This document shows positions 36,691 to 44,470 of a DNA stretch of 64,000 nucleotides, piece by piece (the stretch's first letter is position 1; each line of letters opens with the position of its first letter). This DNA comes from Pseudomonas sp. DTU_2021_1001937_2_SI_NGA_ILE_001 (lineage in GTDB: Bacteria; Pseudomonadota; Gammaproteobacteria; Pseudomonadales; Pseudomonadaceae). Where the stretch lies: positions 4,464,001 through 4,528,000 of the forward strand of contig NZ_CP135971.1 of NCBI RefSeq assembly GCF_032463525.1. Direction: 5' to 3'. Below the pieces are notes generated by a model. That model had not been told where the DNA came from. It searched no databases and saw nothing but the letters and a program-made list of their open reading frames with translations. A program made the position numbers and the translations under genes.

Positions 36691-37784
36691 TGGCAGTCAA
36701 CTGCAGTGATTACGCAAGCCTGTTCCTCAATGACCTGCCGATGATGGACACCCGCGCCCCGGTTGAATTCACCAAGGGCGCGTTCCCCGGCGTGGTCAAC
36801 CTGCCACTGATGACCGACAGCGAGCGCCAGCGCGTGGGCACCTGCTACAAGCAGCAGGGCCAGCAGGCGGCCATCGAGCTGGGCCATCGGCTGGTCAGCG
36901 GCGTCATCAAGGAACAGCGCCTGGCCGCCTGGGCGGCATTCGCCGAGGCGCATCCCGAGGGCTATCTGTACTGCTTCCGAGGCGGCCTGCGTTCGCAGAT
37001 CGTCCAGCAGTGGCTCAAGGACGCCGGGGTCGACTACCCGCGAGTGACCGGCGGCTACAAGGCCATGCGTACCTTCCTCATCGACACCCTGCAGGCGGCG
37101 GTGCGTGAGTGCGATTTCGTGGTGCTGGGCGGTATGACCGGCACCGGCAAGACCGACGTGCTGGCGCACCTGCCCAACGACCTCGACCTGGAAGGCCACG
37201 CCAACCATCGCGGTTCCAGCTTCGGCAAGCGCGCCAGCGGCCAGCCCAGCCAGATCGACTTCGAGAACCGTCTGGCCATCGACCTGCTCAAGAAGCGCCA
37301 CGCCGGCATCGGCCAGTTCGTGCTGGAAGACGAGGGCCGCATCGTCGGCAGCTGCAACGTGCCGCTGGAGCTGCACCAGGGTATGCAGCAGTACCCGCTG
37401 GTGTGGCTGGAGGACCGCTTCGACAGCCGTGTCGAGCGCATCCTGCGCGACTACGTGACCAACCTGTGCGCCGAGTTCGTCGCGCTGCACGGCGAAACAG
37501 GCTTCGAGGCCTTTGCCCAGCGCCTGTGCCAGAGCCTGGACAACATTCGCAAGCGCCTGGGCGGCGAGCGCCACCAGCGTCTACTGGCGCTGATGCAGGC
37601 GGCGCTCGACGAGCAGCGGCGCAGCGGCGCGGTGGACCTGCACCGGGCCTGGATCGAGGGCCTGCTGCGCGAGTACTACGACCCGATGTACGCCTACCAG
37701 CGCGACAGCAAGGCCGAACGCATCGAGTTCGTCGGCGATCAACAGGCAGTGGTGGAATACCTGCTGGCGCGCCGGCCTCAGTAG
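36690..37784 (+). CDS. selU: tRNA 2-selenouridine synthase (SelU/MnmH)
   Basis: A 364-residue enzyme that converts 2-thiouridine at the tRNA wobble position to 2-selenouridine using selenophosphate. The N-terminal rhodanese domain carries the catalytic Cys95 ([18 protein letters not shown]). The second domain has a P-loop ([17 protein letters not shown]) near residue 146 and [10 protein letters not shown]-terminal [10 protein letters not shown] is typical. The start ATG uses the last base of the selD stop (TAATG). The gene ends 7 bases inside the convergent DUF1963-like gene. Confidence 0.95.
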   Translation: MAVNCSDYASLFLNDLPMMDTRAPVEFTKGAFPGVVNLPLMTDSERQRVGTCYKQQGQQAAIELGHRLVSGVIKEQRLAAWAAFAEAHPEGYLYCFRGGLRSQIVQQWLKDAGVDYPRVTGGYKAMRTFLIDTLQAAVRECDFVVLGGMTGTGKTDVLAHLPNDLDLEGHANHRGSSFGKRASGQPSQIDFENRLAIDLLKKRHAGIGQFVLEDEGRIVGSCNVPLELHQGMQQYPLVWLEDRFDSRVERILRDYVTNLCAEFVALHGETGFEAFAQRLCQSLDNIRKRLGGERHQRLLALMQAALDEQRRSGAVDLHRAWIEGLLREYYDPMYAYQRDSKAERIEFVGDQQAVVEYLLARRPQ

Positions 37785-38473
37785 AAGTCGTAGTACAGGA
37801 ACCAGTCGCCGGTGGTCTTGTGCTTCCAGAACATCAGGCTGCCGTTGTCCACCACGTTGAGCTGGATCTTGTCATCGGTGGAAATCTGGAAGACGAACTC
37901 GTAGTCATCCAGCGGCTCGATGCCGGACTGGCAGAACGACGGGTAGCCGCCGATCTTGTGCTCGTAGCAGTGGGTGGTGAGGTCGTAGTAGCAACTGATA
38001 GTGCCGGCGTGCTCCAGCGCCAGTACCGCGTCTTCCACCTCCCGCGGCACGCCGCCGCCGTCCCATAGCGGGTAGTCTTCCTCGACCAGGCTGGCGCTGA
38101 GCGGGAAGGGCTTGAGGAAGGCATCCGGGGCCGAGAGGTCCTTTTCCACCAGTTCGTCGAGGTCGCGGTATTCGCGGATCAGCCAGTTTTCGCCCATGTC
38201 TTCTTCGGGGCGCGGAAACGGCCAGGCGACGAACAGGGTCAGCACCTTCACGCCGTCGAGCAGCGGGCTGACCCAGGGCAGGGCGGGCAGGTAGAACTGC
38301 GCATAGGGGTGCAGGGTCTTGCCCGCCTTGTTCACCGGCAGGCCTTCGTCCGGGCGGTACAGCGACACCCGGCCCAACCAGCTTTCCTCGCGCGCGTAGG
38401 TAGGGCGAAAGCCGCCGACGCTGAATCGGGTGGCGGGTCTGGCCAGGCGGCGCTTGATTTCCGGAATGTCCAT
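37778..38473 (-). CDS. DUF1963/YwqG-like protein
   Basis: A 231-residue cytoplasmic protein starting at the ATG at 38473. The C-terminal half has [27 protein letters not shown] and [19 protein letters not shown]. The IGGYPxFxQ and QIxxDxxxxL..F pattern is that of the DUF1963 (YwqG) family, whose function is unknown; members occur in polymorphic toxin/immunity settings and as lone genes. It has no signal peptide and is monocistronic here. Confidence 0.75.
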   Translation of the reverse strand: MDIPEIKRRLARPATRFSVGGFRPTYAREESWLGRVSLYRPDEGLPVNKAGKTLHPYAQFYLPALPWVSPLLDGVKVLTLFVAWPFPRPEEDMGENWLIREYRDLDELVEKDLSAPDAFLKPFPLSASLVEEDYPLWDGGGVPREVEDAVLALEHAGTISCYYDLTTHCYEHKIGGYPSFCQSGIEPLDDYEFVFQISTDDKIQLNVVDNGSLMFWKHKTTGDWFLYYDFY

Positions 38474-38586
38474 GAGGCGTCCTGTGGCAGGGAAACGGGA
38501 GAATTGAGACAGGCTCGGTCTGCGGATGTTCGCGAGTATGGCCGAACGCGTGTGGCAGCGAGCCTGACTTTCGGGCAGCCTGGGCG

Positions 38587-38790
38587 TCAGGCGTCCAGGC
38601 GATCGAGGGTGTGGTTCAGTAGCGACTGCGCCAGCTCGATCAGGTGGTGGGTGGAAAATGCCAGGTCGCGCTGCTGGCCGTTGAGGCCGTCGGCGCATTC
38701 GTAGGCGGTGGCTGCGGCGCTGCGCAGCACGTTGAGGACATGCACCAGGGAGTCTTCGAGGCTGGGTGGATCGGGGACTATCTTCTTCAT
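38587..38790 (-). CDS. Small DUF6124/DUF3077-like protein
   Basis: A 67-residue acidic protein, MKKIVPDPPSLEDSLVHVLN and then LAFSTHHLIELAQSLLNHTL. Pseudomonas genomes carry several paralogues with the K-x-x-P-D-P-P start, and they are annotated only as domains of unknown function. The sequence predicts two or three helices, no signal peptide and no DNA-binding motif. The start ATG overlaps the stop of an upstream short ORF (ATGA), and the leader before it can form alternative stems. Confidence 0.8.
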   Translation of the reverse strand: MKKIVPDPPSLEDSLVHVLNVLRSAAATAYECADGLNGQQRDLAFSTHHLIELAQSLLNHTLDRLDA

Positions 38791-38924
38791 CGCAAGTTAC
38801 TCGGTTGGGCCACCGCCTGCCCGCTGCTAAACGAGCAAGGGTGGCGGCTTCGACGCGGGTTAGCAGACCGGGAGAACATGCGAAAGACCGGCGCACCCAA
38901 GGGTGCCCCACGCGAAGCCGCCAT
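38787..38924 (-). CDS. Short leader ORF translationally coupled to the DUF6124-like gene
   Basis: A 45-codon frame from ATG 38924 (a second ATG at 38879) ending in TGA, whose last bases overlap the ATG of the next gene (CGATGAAG). The predicted peptide is very basic, with RSANPRRSRHPCSFSSGQ and QPSNLR at the end. There is no strong ribosome site, so the start is uncertain. The placement suggests a regulatory leader or coupled small protein more than an independent function. Confidence 0.5.
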   Translation of the reverse strand: MAASRGAPLGAPVFRMFSRSANPRRSRHPCSFSSGQAVAQPSNLR

Positions 38925-38972
38925 GACAGGCTGCTTGCGTGTCGCACGTATCTCGCCGGGCTGCTAAACCCG
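38822..38972 (-). promoter_or_regulatory. Structured leader with mutually exclusive stems upstream of the DUF6124-like gene
   Basis: Read on the minus strand, CGGGTTTAGCAGCCCGG (38972-38956) can pair with CCCGGTCTGCTAACCCG (38872-38856). The latter can pair instead with GTTTAGCAGCGGG (about 38832-38820). One middle segment with two competing partners is the layout of an attenuator or anti-sequestering leader. A strong GCACCC/GGGTGC hairpin (38893-38906) lies between. An AAACCC/GGGTTT dyad (38967-38983) offers a further alternative pairing. Confidence 0.5.
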
Positions 38973-39168
38973 ATCGCTGGGTTTTCAGCGACGAACGCAG
39001 CCTAGTGTCCGAAATTGGCCCACGCAAGCGCTCGGGATTCTCTCGGAAATACCCCTCGAAATAAAGCGAAGCGACTGTAGGAAACGTCTTGGAACTAGCG
39101 TTTTTTGTCAGCCGAAGTAACCACGCCACGCCTGGCTATTGAGCAGCAGGCCACCCTCCCTGCTGAAG

Positions 39169-39209
39169 CCAATACTGTTCGATTAAGCGTTTTGCGGCCG
39201 GGTAGGAGC
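39169..39209 (+). repeat. Left remnant of a REPIN interrupted by the IS110 element
   Basis: CCAATACTGTTCGATTAAGCG and then GCGGCCGGGTAGGAGC match the outer tail and first bases of the intact copy at 22654. The repeat breaks off after GTAGGAGC (39202-39209) and resumes at 40380. Confidence 0.85.
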
Positions 39210-39240
39210 CAACTGTCTTTCACCGAAGATCGACCAACGG

Positions 39241-40170
39241 TCAAATTGCACCCTCTCGCCATGGTGCACCATCTCGCACCATGGCGTTTAACCTCACCAG
39301 CAGGACTCGCATGCACGCCGTCAGCGCCACCTTCGCGCACTTACCTCGGGCGCGAAGTTGAGCGTATCGGTTCTTGAAGTCCTCGTTGTAACGGACCATC
39401 ACCAAGGTACTCATGTACATCGCACGGCGTAGCTTCGCGCGTCCGCCGTAAATGTGCCGGTTACCGCGCTTAGTCCCACTGTCGTTGTTGTAAGGCGCCA
39501 CTCCTGCCAAGGCCGCCACCTGTCCACGACTCAGATCCCCCAGCTCGGGCAGATAGCAAAACAGGCTGGAGATCGACACCGCGCCGATGCCTTTGATCGC
39601 TTGCAGGCGGTCCACCAAGGCCCCATCGACCTGTCGAGTCTGTGCAGCAATGCGTCGGTCTGCTGCCTTGATCATCTCTTGGATTTTGGCATTGAGCTCC
39701 CGATAGGCCTGCTGCACTTCAGGTTCTTGCGCTTGTTGAATACGGCGACGGTTGTCATCACGCTGCTGAACGAAGGCGTCACGCTGGTTCACCAGTTCGG
39801 TCAACTTATCGCGCGCTTCATCGGCCACCACAAACTCTTTCTTTCGCAAGGCATGGGCGAACATGGCCAGCATCTGCGCATCGATCGAGTCGGTTTTGGC
39901 TTGCTTGCCCATGGCCAGAGCGAACTGGCGAGCACGCAGCGGATTGATACGCATGACCTTGAATCTGGCCTTGGCCAGGAGTTTGACCGATAACCTTTCA
40001 TAGCCGCCTGTGGCCTCAACCAGTACCTGCTCGACCCGGTTATCACTCAACCATTGGATAAGCTGGTGGATTCCTTCAGAGGTGTTGGTGGTGCAGAAGC
40101 TATTGCTCTGGGGATACAGCGCAATCTGCAGGGTATCTTTGGCGACATCGATTCCGGCGTAGGCGGTCAT
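39241..40170 (-). CDS. IS110-family transposase/recombinase (DEDD + Tnp_20)
   Basis: A 309-residue recombinase. The N-terminal RuvC-like DEDD domain has YAGIDVAKDTLQIALY, EATGGYERLS and DSIDAQMLAMFAHAL, supplying the acidic residues. A coiled coil lies in the middle (KIQEMIKAADRRIAAQ). The C-terminal Tnp_20 domain (AIKGIGAVSISSLF, AALAGVAPYNNDSGTKRG) has the conserved serine in NDSG that forms the covalent DNA link. The frame is complete and uninterrupted, so the element should be active. Known IS110 recombinases are guided by a bridge RNA from the element's non-coding end, and a candidate lies directly upstream here. Confidence 0.95.
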   Translation of the reverse strand: MTAYAGIDVAKDTLQIALYPQSNSFCTTNTSEGIHQLIQWLSDNRVEQVLVEATGGYERLSVKLLAKARFKVMRINPLRARQFALAMGKQAKTDSIDAQMLAMFAHALRKKEFVVADEARDKLTELVNQRDAFVQQRDDNRRRIQQAQEPEVQQAYRELNAKIQEMIKAADRRIAAQTRQVDGALVDRLQAIKGIGAVSISSLFCYLPELGDLSRGQVAALAGVAPYNNDSGTKRGNRHIYGGRAKLRRAMYMSTLVMVRYNEDFKNRYAQLRARGKCAKVALTACMRVLLVRLNAMVRDGAPWREGAI

Positions 40171-40194
40171 AAGAAAAACCTCTAGGCTTAAGGG

Positions 40195-40349
40195 CGAGAG
40201 GTCACTCTGAACGGGCTCACGCTTGTTGTTCGAGGTCGGACTCAGTCAACTGTTCGAGCTTGGAGTCAGAGTAAAAGAGTGGATGGCAGTTGGGCTCCTA
40301 CACGTGCTCCAGGGCACCGCGGCTTAACAGTTGCCATCCACCCCTCTCA
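40195..40349 (-). ncRNA. Candidate bridge RNA of the IS110 element
   Basis: Two hairpins lie upstream of the transposase. Target loop: stem GTGGATGGCA (40279-40288) with TGCCATCCAC (40332-40341). On the RNA (minus) strand its loop contains AAGCCGC, which pairs with GCGGCTT of the right REP half (40380-40386). It also contains GUAGGAGC, identical to the left half (39202-39209). Donor loop: stem ACTCTGA (40204-40210) with TCAGAGT (40266-40272). Its loop has ACAGUUG, the sequence of the element's transposase-proximal-stop end (39210-39216, complementary strand), and ACAAGC, matching 40376-40381. The order target loop then donor loop fits known bridge RNAs. RNA ends are estimates. Confidence 0.75.
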
Positions 40350-40355
40350 CCTCTG

Positions 40356-40384
40356 ACTTTACCCTGTCGAAAGACACAAGCGGC
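40356..40384 (-). promoter_or_regulatory. Bridge-RNA promoter, complete only in the circular form
   Basis: TAAAGT (40361-40356 on the minus strand) is a -10 box placed just before the candidate bridge RNA. In the integrated element the hexamer 17 bases upstream is GCCGCT, from the REP. In a circle joining the two ends through the GC core it would be TTGGCT, a better -35. The junction-made promoter is inferred from sequence only. Confidence 0.55.
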
Positions 40385-40462
40385 TTCAGCCGCGAAGTGA
40401 CCGCCTGTTCACGACAGATGCAGTGAGTTTCCTGGCGCTTTCGCGGCTAAAGCCGCTCGCAC
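40380..40462 (+). repeat. Right remnant of the interrupted REPIN
   Basis: GCGGCTTCAGCCGCGAAGTGACCG and then TTCCTGGCGCTTTCGCGGCTAAAGCCGCTC continue the element broken at 39209, with the conserved spacer between the two REP hairpins. Confidence 0.85.
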
Positions 40463-40465
40463 CTG

Positions 40466-41371
40466 TCATTCTCCGGCAGCGCGTTGATCCGCAGCGGCCA
40501 GGGCCTCCACCAGTTGCCGGGCGTAGCCGGGCAGGGCGGCGAAGTCGTTGGCGCACAGCAGCAATTGGCGGTTGGCCCAGGCATCCGCCAGAGGCACGGC
40601 TTCGAAGGTCCGTGCTCCCGCCCAGCGTTGCACCGCCGCCTGCGGCACGATGCCCAGCCCGGCGCCGTGGGCGACCATGCGCATCACCCCATCGAAGCCC
40701 TCGGCGCGCACGCGGATGCGCAGGCGCTTGCCGCTGTGCAGGGCCTGCTCTTCCAGGTAGATCCCCAGGGCGCTGCTGGCCGCCAGGGCAACGAACTCGT
40801 GGTCGAGGGTCTGGCTGAAGCGAAGGCTGGCGTTTGCCTGCAACGGATGCCCTGGAGGAATCAGCAGGGTCAGCGGGTCGGCGCGAAAAGCGCGGGTCTG
40901 CAGGTCGCTGGCGTCCACCGCGTCGGTGATGATGCCCAGGTCGGCGCTGCCGTGGCGCAGCGCATGCAGAATGCGCAGGCTGGGTTGCTCCTGCAGGTCG
41001 ATGTCGACATGCGGGTGCTCGGCGAGAAAGTCCGCCAGTGGCTCGGGCAAGTGCTCGCTGAGGGTCGAGGTGTTGCACAGCAGGCGCACCTGACCCTTGA
41101 AGCCTCGGGCGTAGTCGGCCAGGTCGTCCTGCAGGCGCTCGACCTGCTGCAGGATCAGCCGTGCATGCCGGCCCAGTGCCTGGCCCGCTGGCGTTGGTAT
41201 CACCCCGCGCCGTTCGCGCAGCAGCAACGGGCTGTGCAGCGAGTCTTCCATGGCGCGCACCCGGGCGCTGGCCGAAGCCAGCGACAGGTGGCTGCGCTGC
41301 GCGCCGGCGGTGATATTGCCGGTTTCCAGGATGTTGAGGAAAAGCCGCAGGTCGGTGAGGTCGAAATGCAT
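40466..41371 (-). CDS. LysR-family transcriptional regulator
   Basis: A 301-residue regulator with an N-terminal winged helix (FDLTDLRLFLNILETGNITAGA, SLASASARVRAMEDSL) and a C-terminal LysR substrate-binding domain. Conserved segments are RLLCNTSTLSEHLPEPLADFLAEHP and HGAGLGIVPQAAVQRW. It lies divergent from the TauE/SafE-type permease gene (about 100 bases between starts), so it probably controls that permease in response to the transported anion or a metabolite. The effector is unknown. Confidence 0.9.
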   Translation of the reverse strand: MHFDLTDLRLFLNILETGNITAGAQRSHLSLASASARVRAMEDSLHSPLLLRERRGVIPTPAGQALGRHARLILQQVERLQDDLADYARGFKGQVRLLCNTSTLSEHLPEPLADFLAEHPHVDIDLQEQPSLRILHALRHGSADLGIITDAVDASDLQTRAFRADPLTLLIPPGHPLQANASLRFSQTLDHEFVALAASSALGIYLEEQALHSGKRLRIRVRAEGFDGVMRMVAHGAGLGIVPQAAVQRWAGARTFEAVPLADAWANRQLLLCANDFAALPGYARQLVEALAAADQRAAGE

Positions 41372-41473
41372 GGTCAGTCGATACCTAGTGGGAGCCAGCC
41401 TCTGTCTGTGCCGAAGGCTGCCTGAGTGTATGGCAGATTTTCAATGTCGGCCGACTCGATCATGCTCACCCCC

Positions 41474-42238
41474 ATGAACACACTCATCGATTTCTATCAG
41501 CAACTGGGCTGGGGCTTGAGTGCCCTGGTGATCGTCACCTTCCTGCTGGCCGGTACGGTCAAGGGGGTGATCGGCCTGGGCCTGCCCACCGTGGCCATGG
41601 GCATGCTGGGCCTGGCCATGGCACCGGCGCAGGCAGCGGCGCTGCTGATCATCCCGTCTACCGTCACCAACATCTGGCAGCTGGCCAACGGCGGTGGCTT
41701 GCGAGCCCTGTTGCAGCGCCTGTGGCCGATGCTGCTGATGATTGCCGCGGGGACCCTGCTCGGTGCCTGGTGGCTGGGGGATGTCGGCGGCGCGGCGATG
41801 ACCCGTGCACTGGGAGCGGCACTGTTGCTCTATGCGTTGAGCGGCCTGGCGATGCCGACGCTGCGGGTGTCGGCGCGTGTCGAGTACTGGCTGGGTCCGC
41901 TGTGTGGCTTACTGACCGGCCTGGTGACTTCGGCCACCGGCGTGTTCGTGATTCCGGCGGTGCCTTACCTGCAGGCCCTGGGCCTGGAGCGTAACCAACT
42001 GGTGCAGGCGCTGGGCCTGTCGTTCAGCGTCTCGACCCTGGCGCTGGCGGCCGGGCTGGCCGGCAACGGCGCGCTGGGTGGCGCCGAGCTGGGCGCGTCC
42101 TGGCTGGCCCTGCTGCCCGCACTGCTGGGCATGCTGGCCGGCCAGTGGCTGCGTCAGCGCATCAGCGCGGCGCTGTTCAAGCGGGTGTTCTTCATCGGTA
42201 TGGCTGGGTTGGGGCTGCATCTGCTGGTGCAGGGTTGA
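41474..42238 (+). CDS. TauE/SafE-family membrane permease
   Basis: A 254-residue membrane protein with about eight helices and the duplicated TauE/SafE pattern: FLLAGTVKGVIGLGLPTVAMG in the first half and GLLTGLVTSATGVFVIPAVPYLQ in the second, each with a G-x-x-x-G-x-G/T loop. Family members export sulfite, sulfoacetate or related anions. ATG 41474 is preferred as start; ATG 41462 is in frame but neither has a clear ribosome site. Its last 47 bases overlap the convergent monooxygenase gene. Confidence 0.85.
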   Translation: MNTLIDFYQQLGWGLSALVIVTFLLAGTVKGVIGLGLPTVAMGMLGLAMAPAQAAALLIIPSTVTNIWQLANGGGLRALLQRLWPMLLMIAAGTLLGAWWLGDVGGAAMTRALGAALLLYALSGLAMPTLRVSARVEYWLGPLCGLLTGLVTSATGVFVIPAVPYLQALGLERNQLVQALGLSFSVSTLALAAGLAGNGALGGAELGASWLALLPALLGMLAGQWLRQRISAALFKRVFFIGMAGLGLHLLVQG

Positions 42239-42527
42239 GTGCGCTGACGAAGCGAAATTCGAAGTCGCGGGTCAGGTAGTCCATGCGCTGTTCGAAGAAC
42301 GCCTTCATATGCGGCAGCGCCGAGTGCACGTCCAGGTCGGCCTGGCTTGCCCAGGTTTCGAAGAAGATGAACAGGGTCGGGTCTTCCCGGTCGCGCAGCA
42401 TGTGGTACTGGATACAGCCCGGCTCCTGGCGGCTGGCAGCCAGGTGACCACGGAACAGCGCTTCGAATTCGGCGGATTTTTCCGGGCGGGTGTAGGCGTG
42501 GAGGATGAAGCTGACAGGTTCGCTCAT
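42192..42527 (-). CDS. Putative quinol monooxygenase (ABM/YgiN-like)
   Basis: A 111-residue ferredoxin-like small protein with the antibiotic-biosynthesis-monooxygenase domain: FILHAYTRPEKSAEFEALFRG, EPGCIQYHMLRDREDPTLFIFFETW and HSALPHMKAFFEQR. YgiN, the best known relative, oxidises menadiol and is paired with MdaB in E. coli. An mdaB-like gene lies 180 bases away in the divergent direction, which supports a shared quinone-handling role. The C-terminal Ala/Pro-rich tail is not conserved in the fold and overlaps the permease gene. Confidence 0.85.
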   Translation of the reverse strand: MSEPVSFILHAYTRPEKSAEFEALFRGHLAASRQEPGCIQYHMLRDREDPTLFIFFETWASQADLDVHSALPHMKAFFEQRMDYLTRDFEFRFVSALNPAPADAAPTQPYR

Positions 42528-42706
42528 GGTGATCTCCAGATCAGGAAAGCCTTGAATGGTAATTCACTAATCAAGCGCTTATTCGTGACTATTGTTCAAA
42601 AGTCATTTGCCGCCGCCCCTCTTGGTCCGCCGTGTTCGGCTGTCTACTCTGCGCCCCATTGCTTATCGACGCCCGCAGGCGGGCAGACAGACCGAGGTTA
42701 TCCAGC

Positions 42707-43297
42707 ATGCAAAAGATCCTGTTCATCAATGGCGGCAAAGCCTTCGCCCATTCCAACGGCCGCTACAACGCCACCCTGCACGAAACCGCCGTGGCGCACA
42801 TGGACCGCGCCGGTTTCGATGTGAAGGAAACCTTCATCGACGGCGGCTACGACGTGGCCGAGGAAGTGCAGAAGATCCTCTGGGCCGATGTGGTGGTCTG
42901 GCAGATGCCCGGCTGGTGGATGGGCGCACCCTGGACGGTGAAGAAGTACATCGACGAAGTGTTCACCGAAGGCCACGGCAGCCTGTACGCCAACGATGGC
43001 CGCACCCGCTCCGACGCTTCGCAGAAATACGGCAGTGGCGGCCTGTTGCACGGCAAGCGCTACATGTTGTCGCTGACCTGGAACGCCCCGCAGCAGGCGT
43101 TCGACGACCCTACCGATTTCTTCGAAGCCAAGGGCGTGGATGCGGTGTACTTCCCGTTTCACAAGGCCAACCAGTTCCTCGGCATGCAGCCGCTGCCGAC
43201 CTTCCTGGCGGTGGACGTGATGAAACGCCCGAACATCGAAGCCGACGTGCAGCGTTACGAGCAGCACCTGAACGAAGTGTTTGGCCGCCAGGCCTGA
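42707..43297 (+). CDS. mdaB: NAD(P)H:quinone oxidoreductase MdaB
   Basis: A 196-residue flavodoxin-like FAD enzyme: ILFINGGKAFAHSNGRYNATL, VVVWQMPGWWMGAPWTVKKYIDEV and YGSGGLLHGKRYMLSLTWNAP are the MdaB signature segments, and the length is standard. It reduces quinones by two electrons and protects against oxidative and quinone stress. The ATG at 42707 is chosen; the frame is open upstream but lacks a ribosome site. Divergent from the YgiN-like gene, so one promoter region of about 180 bases probably serves both. Confidence 0.93.
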   Translation: MQKILFINGGKAFAHSNGRYNATLHETAVAHMDRAGFDVKETFIDGGYDVAEEVQKILWADVVVWQMPGWWMGAPWTVKKYIDEVFTEGHGSLYANDGRTRSDASQKYGSGGLLHGKRYMLSLTWNAPQQAFDDPTDFFEAKGVDAVYFPFHKANQFLGMQPLPTFLAVDVMKRPNIEADVQRYEQHLNEVFGRQA

Positions 43298-43367
43298 TTG
43301 CGAACCGGCCACCAGGCGCCTGTAGGGCGCGAGGGGGGCGCTGGCAGGCCGGTATTGCCGCTGAGTC

Positions 43368-43510
43368 CAATACCGTTCGCTTAAGCGGCATGTGGCGCGG
43401 TGGGAGCGGCTTTAGCCGCGAAAGCGCCGGTAAATTCACTGCATCTGTTGTGAACAGGCGGTCGCTTCGCGGCTGAAGCCGCTCCTACCCGGTCTAACTG
43501 ACCCGCATTG
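43368..43510 (+). repeat. Extended REPIN element, copy D
   Basis: Outer tail CAATACCGTTCGCTTAAGCGG, then REP GAGCGGCTTTAGCCGCGAAAG, spacer TTCACTGCATCTGTTGTGAAC, inverted REP CGCGGCTGAAGCCGCTCCTACCC, then tail GGTCTAACTGACCCG. It carries an intact 13-base IS110 target (43476-43488, complementary strand). Confidence 0.88.
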
Positions 43511-43569
43511 CGGCTAAGCCAGGGTCACGACCTGGGCTACTATCGCGGGTTGTTCACTGAGGCGATGCG

Positions 43570-44469
43570 ATGAAAACCCGCTCTGATGAATTGCAGGTGT
43601 TCGTGGCGGTGATCGAGGGCGGCTCGATTTCCGCTGCGGCCGAGCAACTGGGCCTGACGCCGTCCGGCGTCAGCCGCACCCTGTCGCGGCTGGAAAGCCG
43701 TCTGCAAACCACCTTGCTCAACCGCACCACGCGGCGCATGGAGCTGACCGAAGAAGGGCGCTTCTTCCTTGACCAGGCCCGCGACATCCTCGAACGCATG
43801 GGTGCCCTGGAAGAGCATCTGGTGCAAAGCCGGCAGCGACCGTCCGGGCGCCTGCGGGTCAATGCCGCTTCGCCTTTCATGCTGCACATGGTGGTGCCGC
43901 ACATCGGCGAGTTCCGCCAGCGCTACCCGGATATCCAGCTGGAGCTGACCAGCAGCGACTGGAACATCGACCTGCTGGAGCAGAACACCGATGTGGCGAT
44001 TCGTATCGGTGAGCTGAGTGACTCGTCGCTGCGCGCCCGGTCGCTGGGCTGCTGTGCGCTGAACGTGGTCGCCAGCCCGGCCTACCTGACGCGGCACGGC
44101 CGCCCCAGTTCGGTGGCTGACCTGGCCGGGCATACCCTGCTGGGTTTCACTCAGGTCGACAGCCTGAATGCCTGGCCATTGCGCCACACCGGCGGCGACC
44201 GTCTGCAGATCCGCCCGACCATTGCGGCCTCCAGCGGCGACACCCTGCGTCATCTGGCCCTGGCGGGCGAAGGCATCGCCTGCCTATCGCACTTCATGAC
44301 CCACGAAGACATTCGTCTCGGGCACTTCGAGGTGCTGCTGGCCGATGCCAACAGCGGCTACCGCCGACCGATCAACGCGGTGTATTACCGCAATTCCCGA
44401 TTGGCGCTGCGCATCGAATGCTTTCTGGATTTTCTGCAGGAAAAGCTGGAGGCGTATGCCTGTCGCTGA
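43570..44469 (+). CDS. LysR-family transcriptional regulator
   Basis: A 299-residue regulator. The winged-helix part reads LQVFVAVIEGGSISAAAEQLG and TPSGVSRTLSRLESRLQTTL. The effector domain has FRQRYPDIQLELTSSDWNIDLLEQNTDVAIRIG, typical of the CrgA/DsdC-like LysR branch. It is alone between two repeat regions and same-stranded with mdaB, from which the REPIN separates it. A role in controlling mdaB-type stress genes is possible but only inferred from proximity. Confidence 0.9.
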   Translation: MKTRSDELQVFVAVIEGGSISAAAEQLGLTPSGVSRTLSRLESRLQTTLLNRTTRRMELTEEGRFFLDQARDILERMGALEEHLVQSRQRPSGRLRVNAASPFMLHMVVPHIGEFRQRYPDIQLELTSSDWNIDLLEQNTDVAIRIGELSDSSLRARSLGCCALNVVASPAYLTRHGRPSSVADLAGHTLLGFTQVDSLNAWPLRHTGGDRLQIRPTIAASSGDTLRHLALAGEGIACLSHFMTHEDIRLGHFEVLLADANSGYRRPINAVYYRNSRLALRIECFLDFLQEKLEAYACR

Positions 44470-44470
44470 G

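Larger units (their letters stand above)
39210..40379 (-). mobile_element. IS110-family insertion sequence inserted in a REP
   Basis: A 1170-base element carrying one transposase gene. Boundaries are defined by comparison with uninterrupted REPINs: GTAGGAGC stops at 39209 and GCGGCTTCAGCC resumes at 40380, leaving a shared GC dinucleotide at each junction (39208-39209 and 40380-40381). It has no terminal inverted repeats and no obvious longer target duplication, as usual for IS110. The long non-coding side (209 bases) is upstream of the transposase and the short side (31 bases) is downstream, the arrangement of the IS110 group rather than IS1111. It appears intact. Confidence 0.9.
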
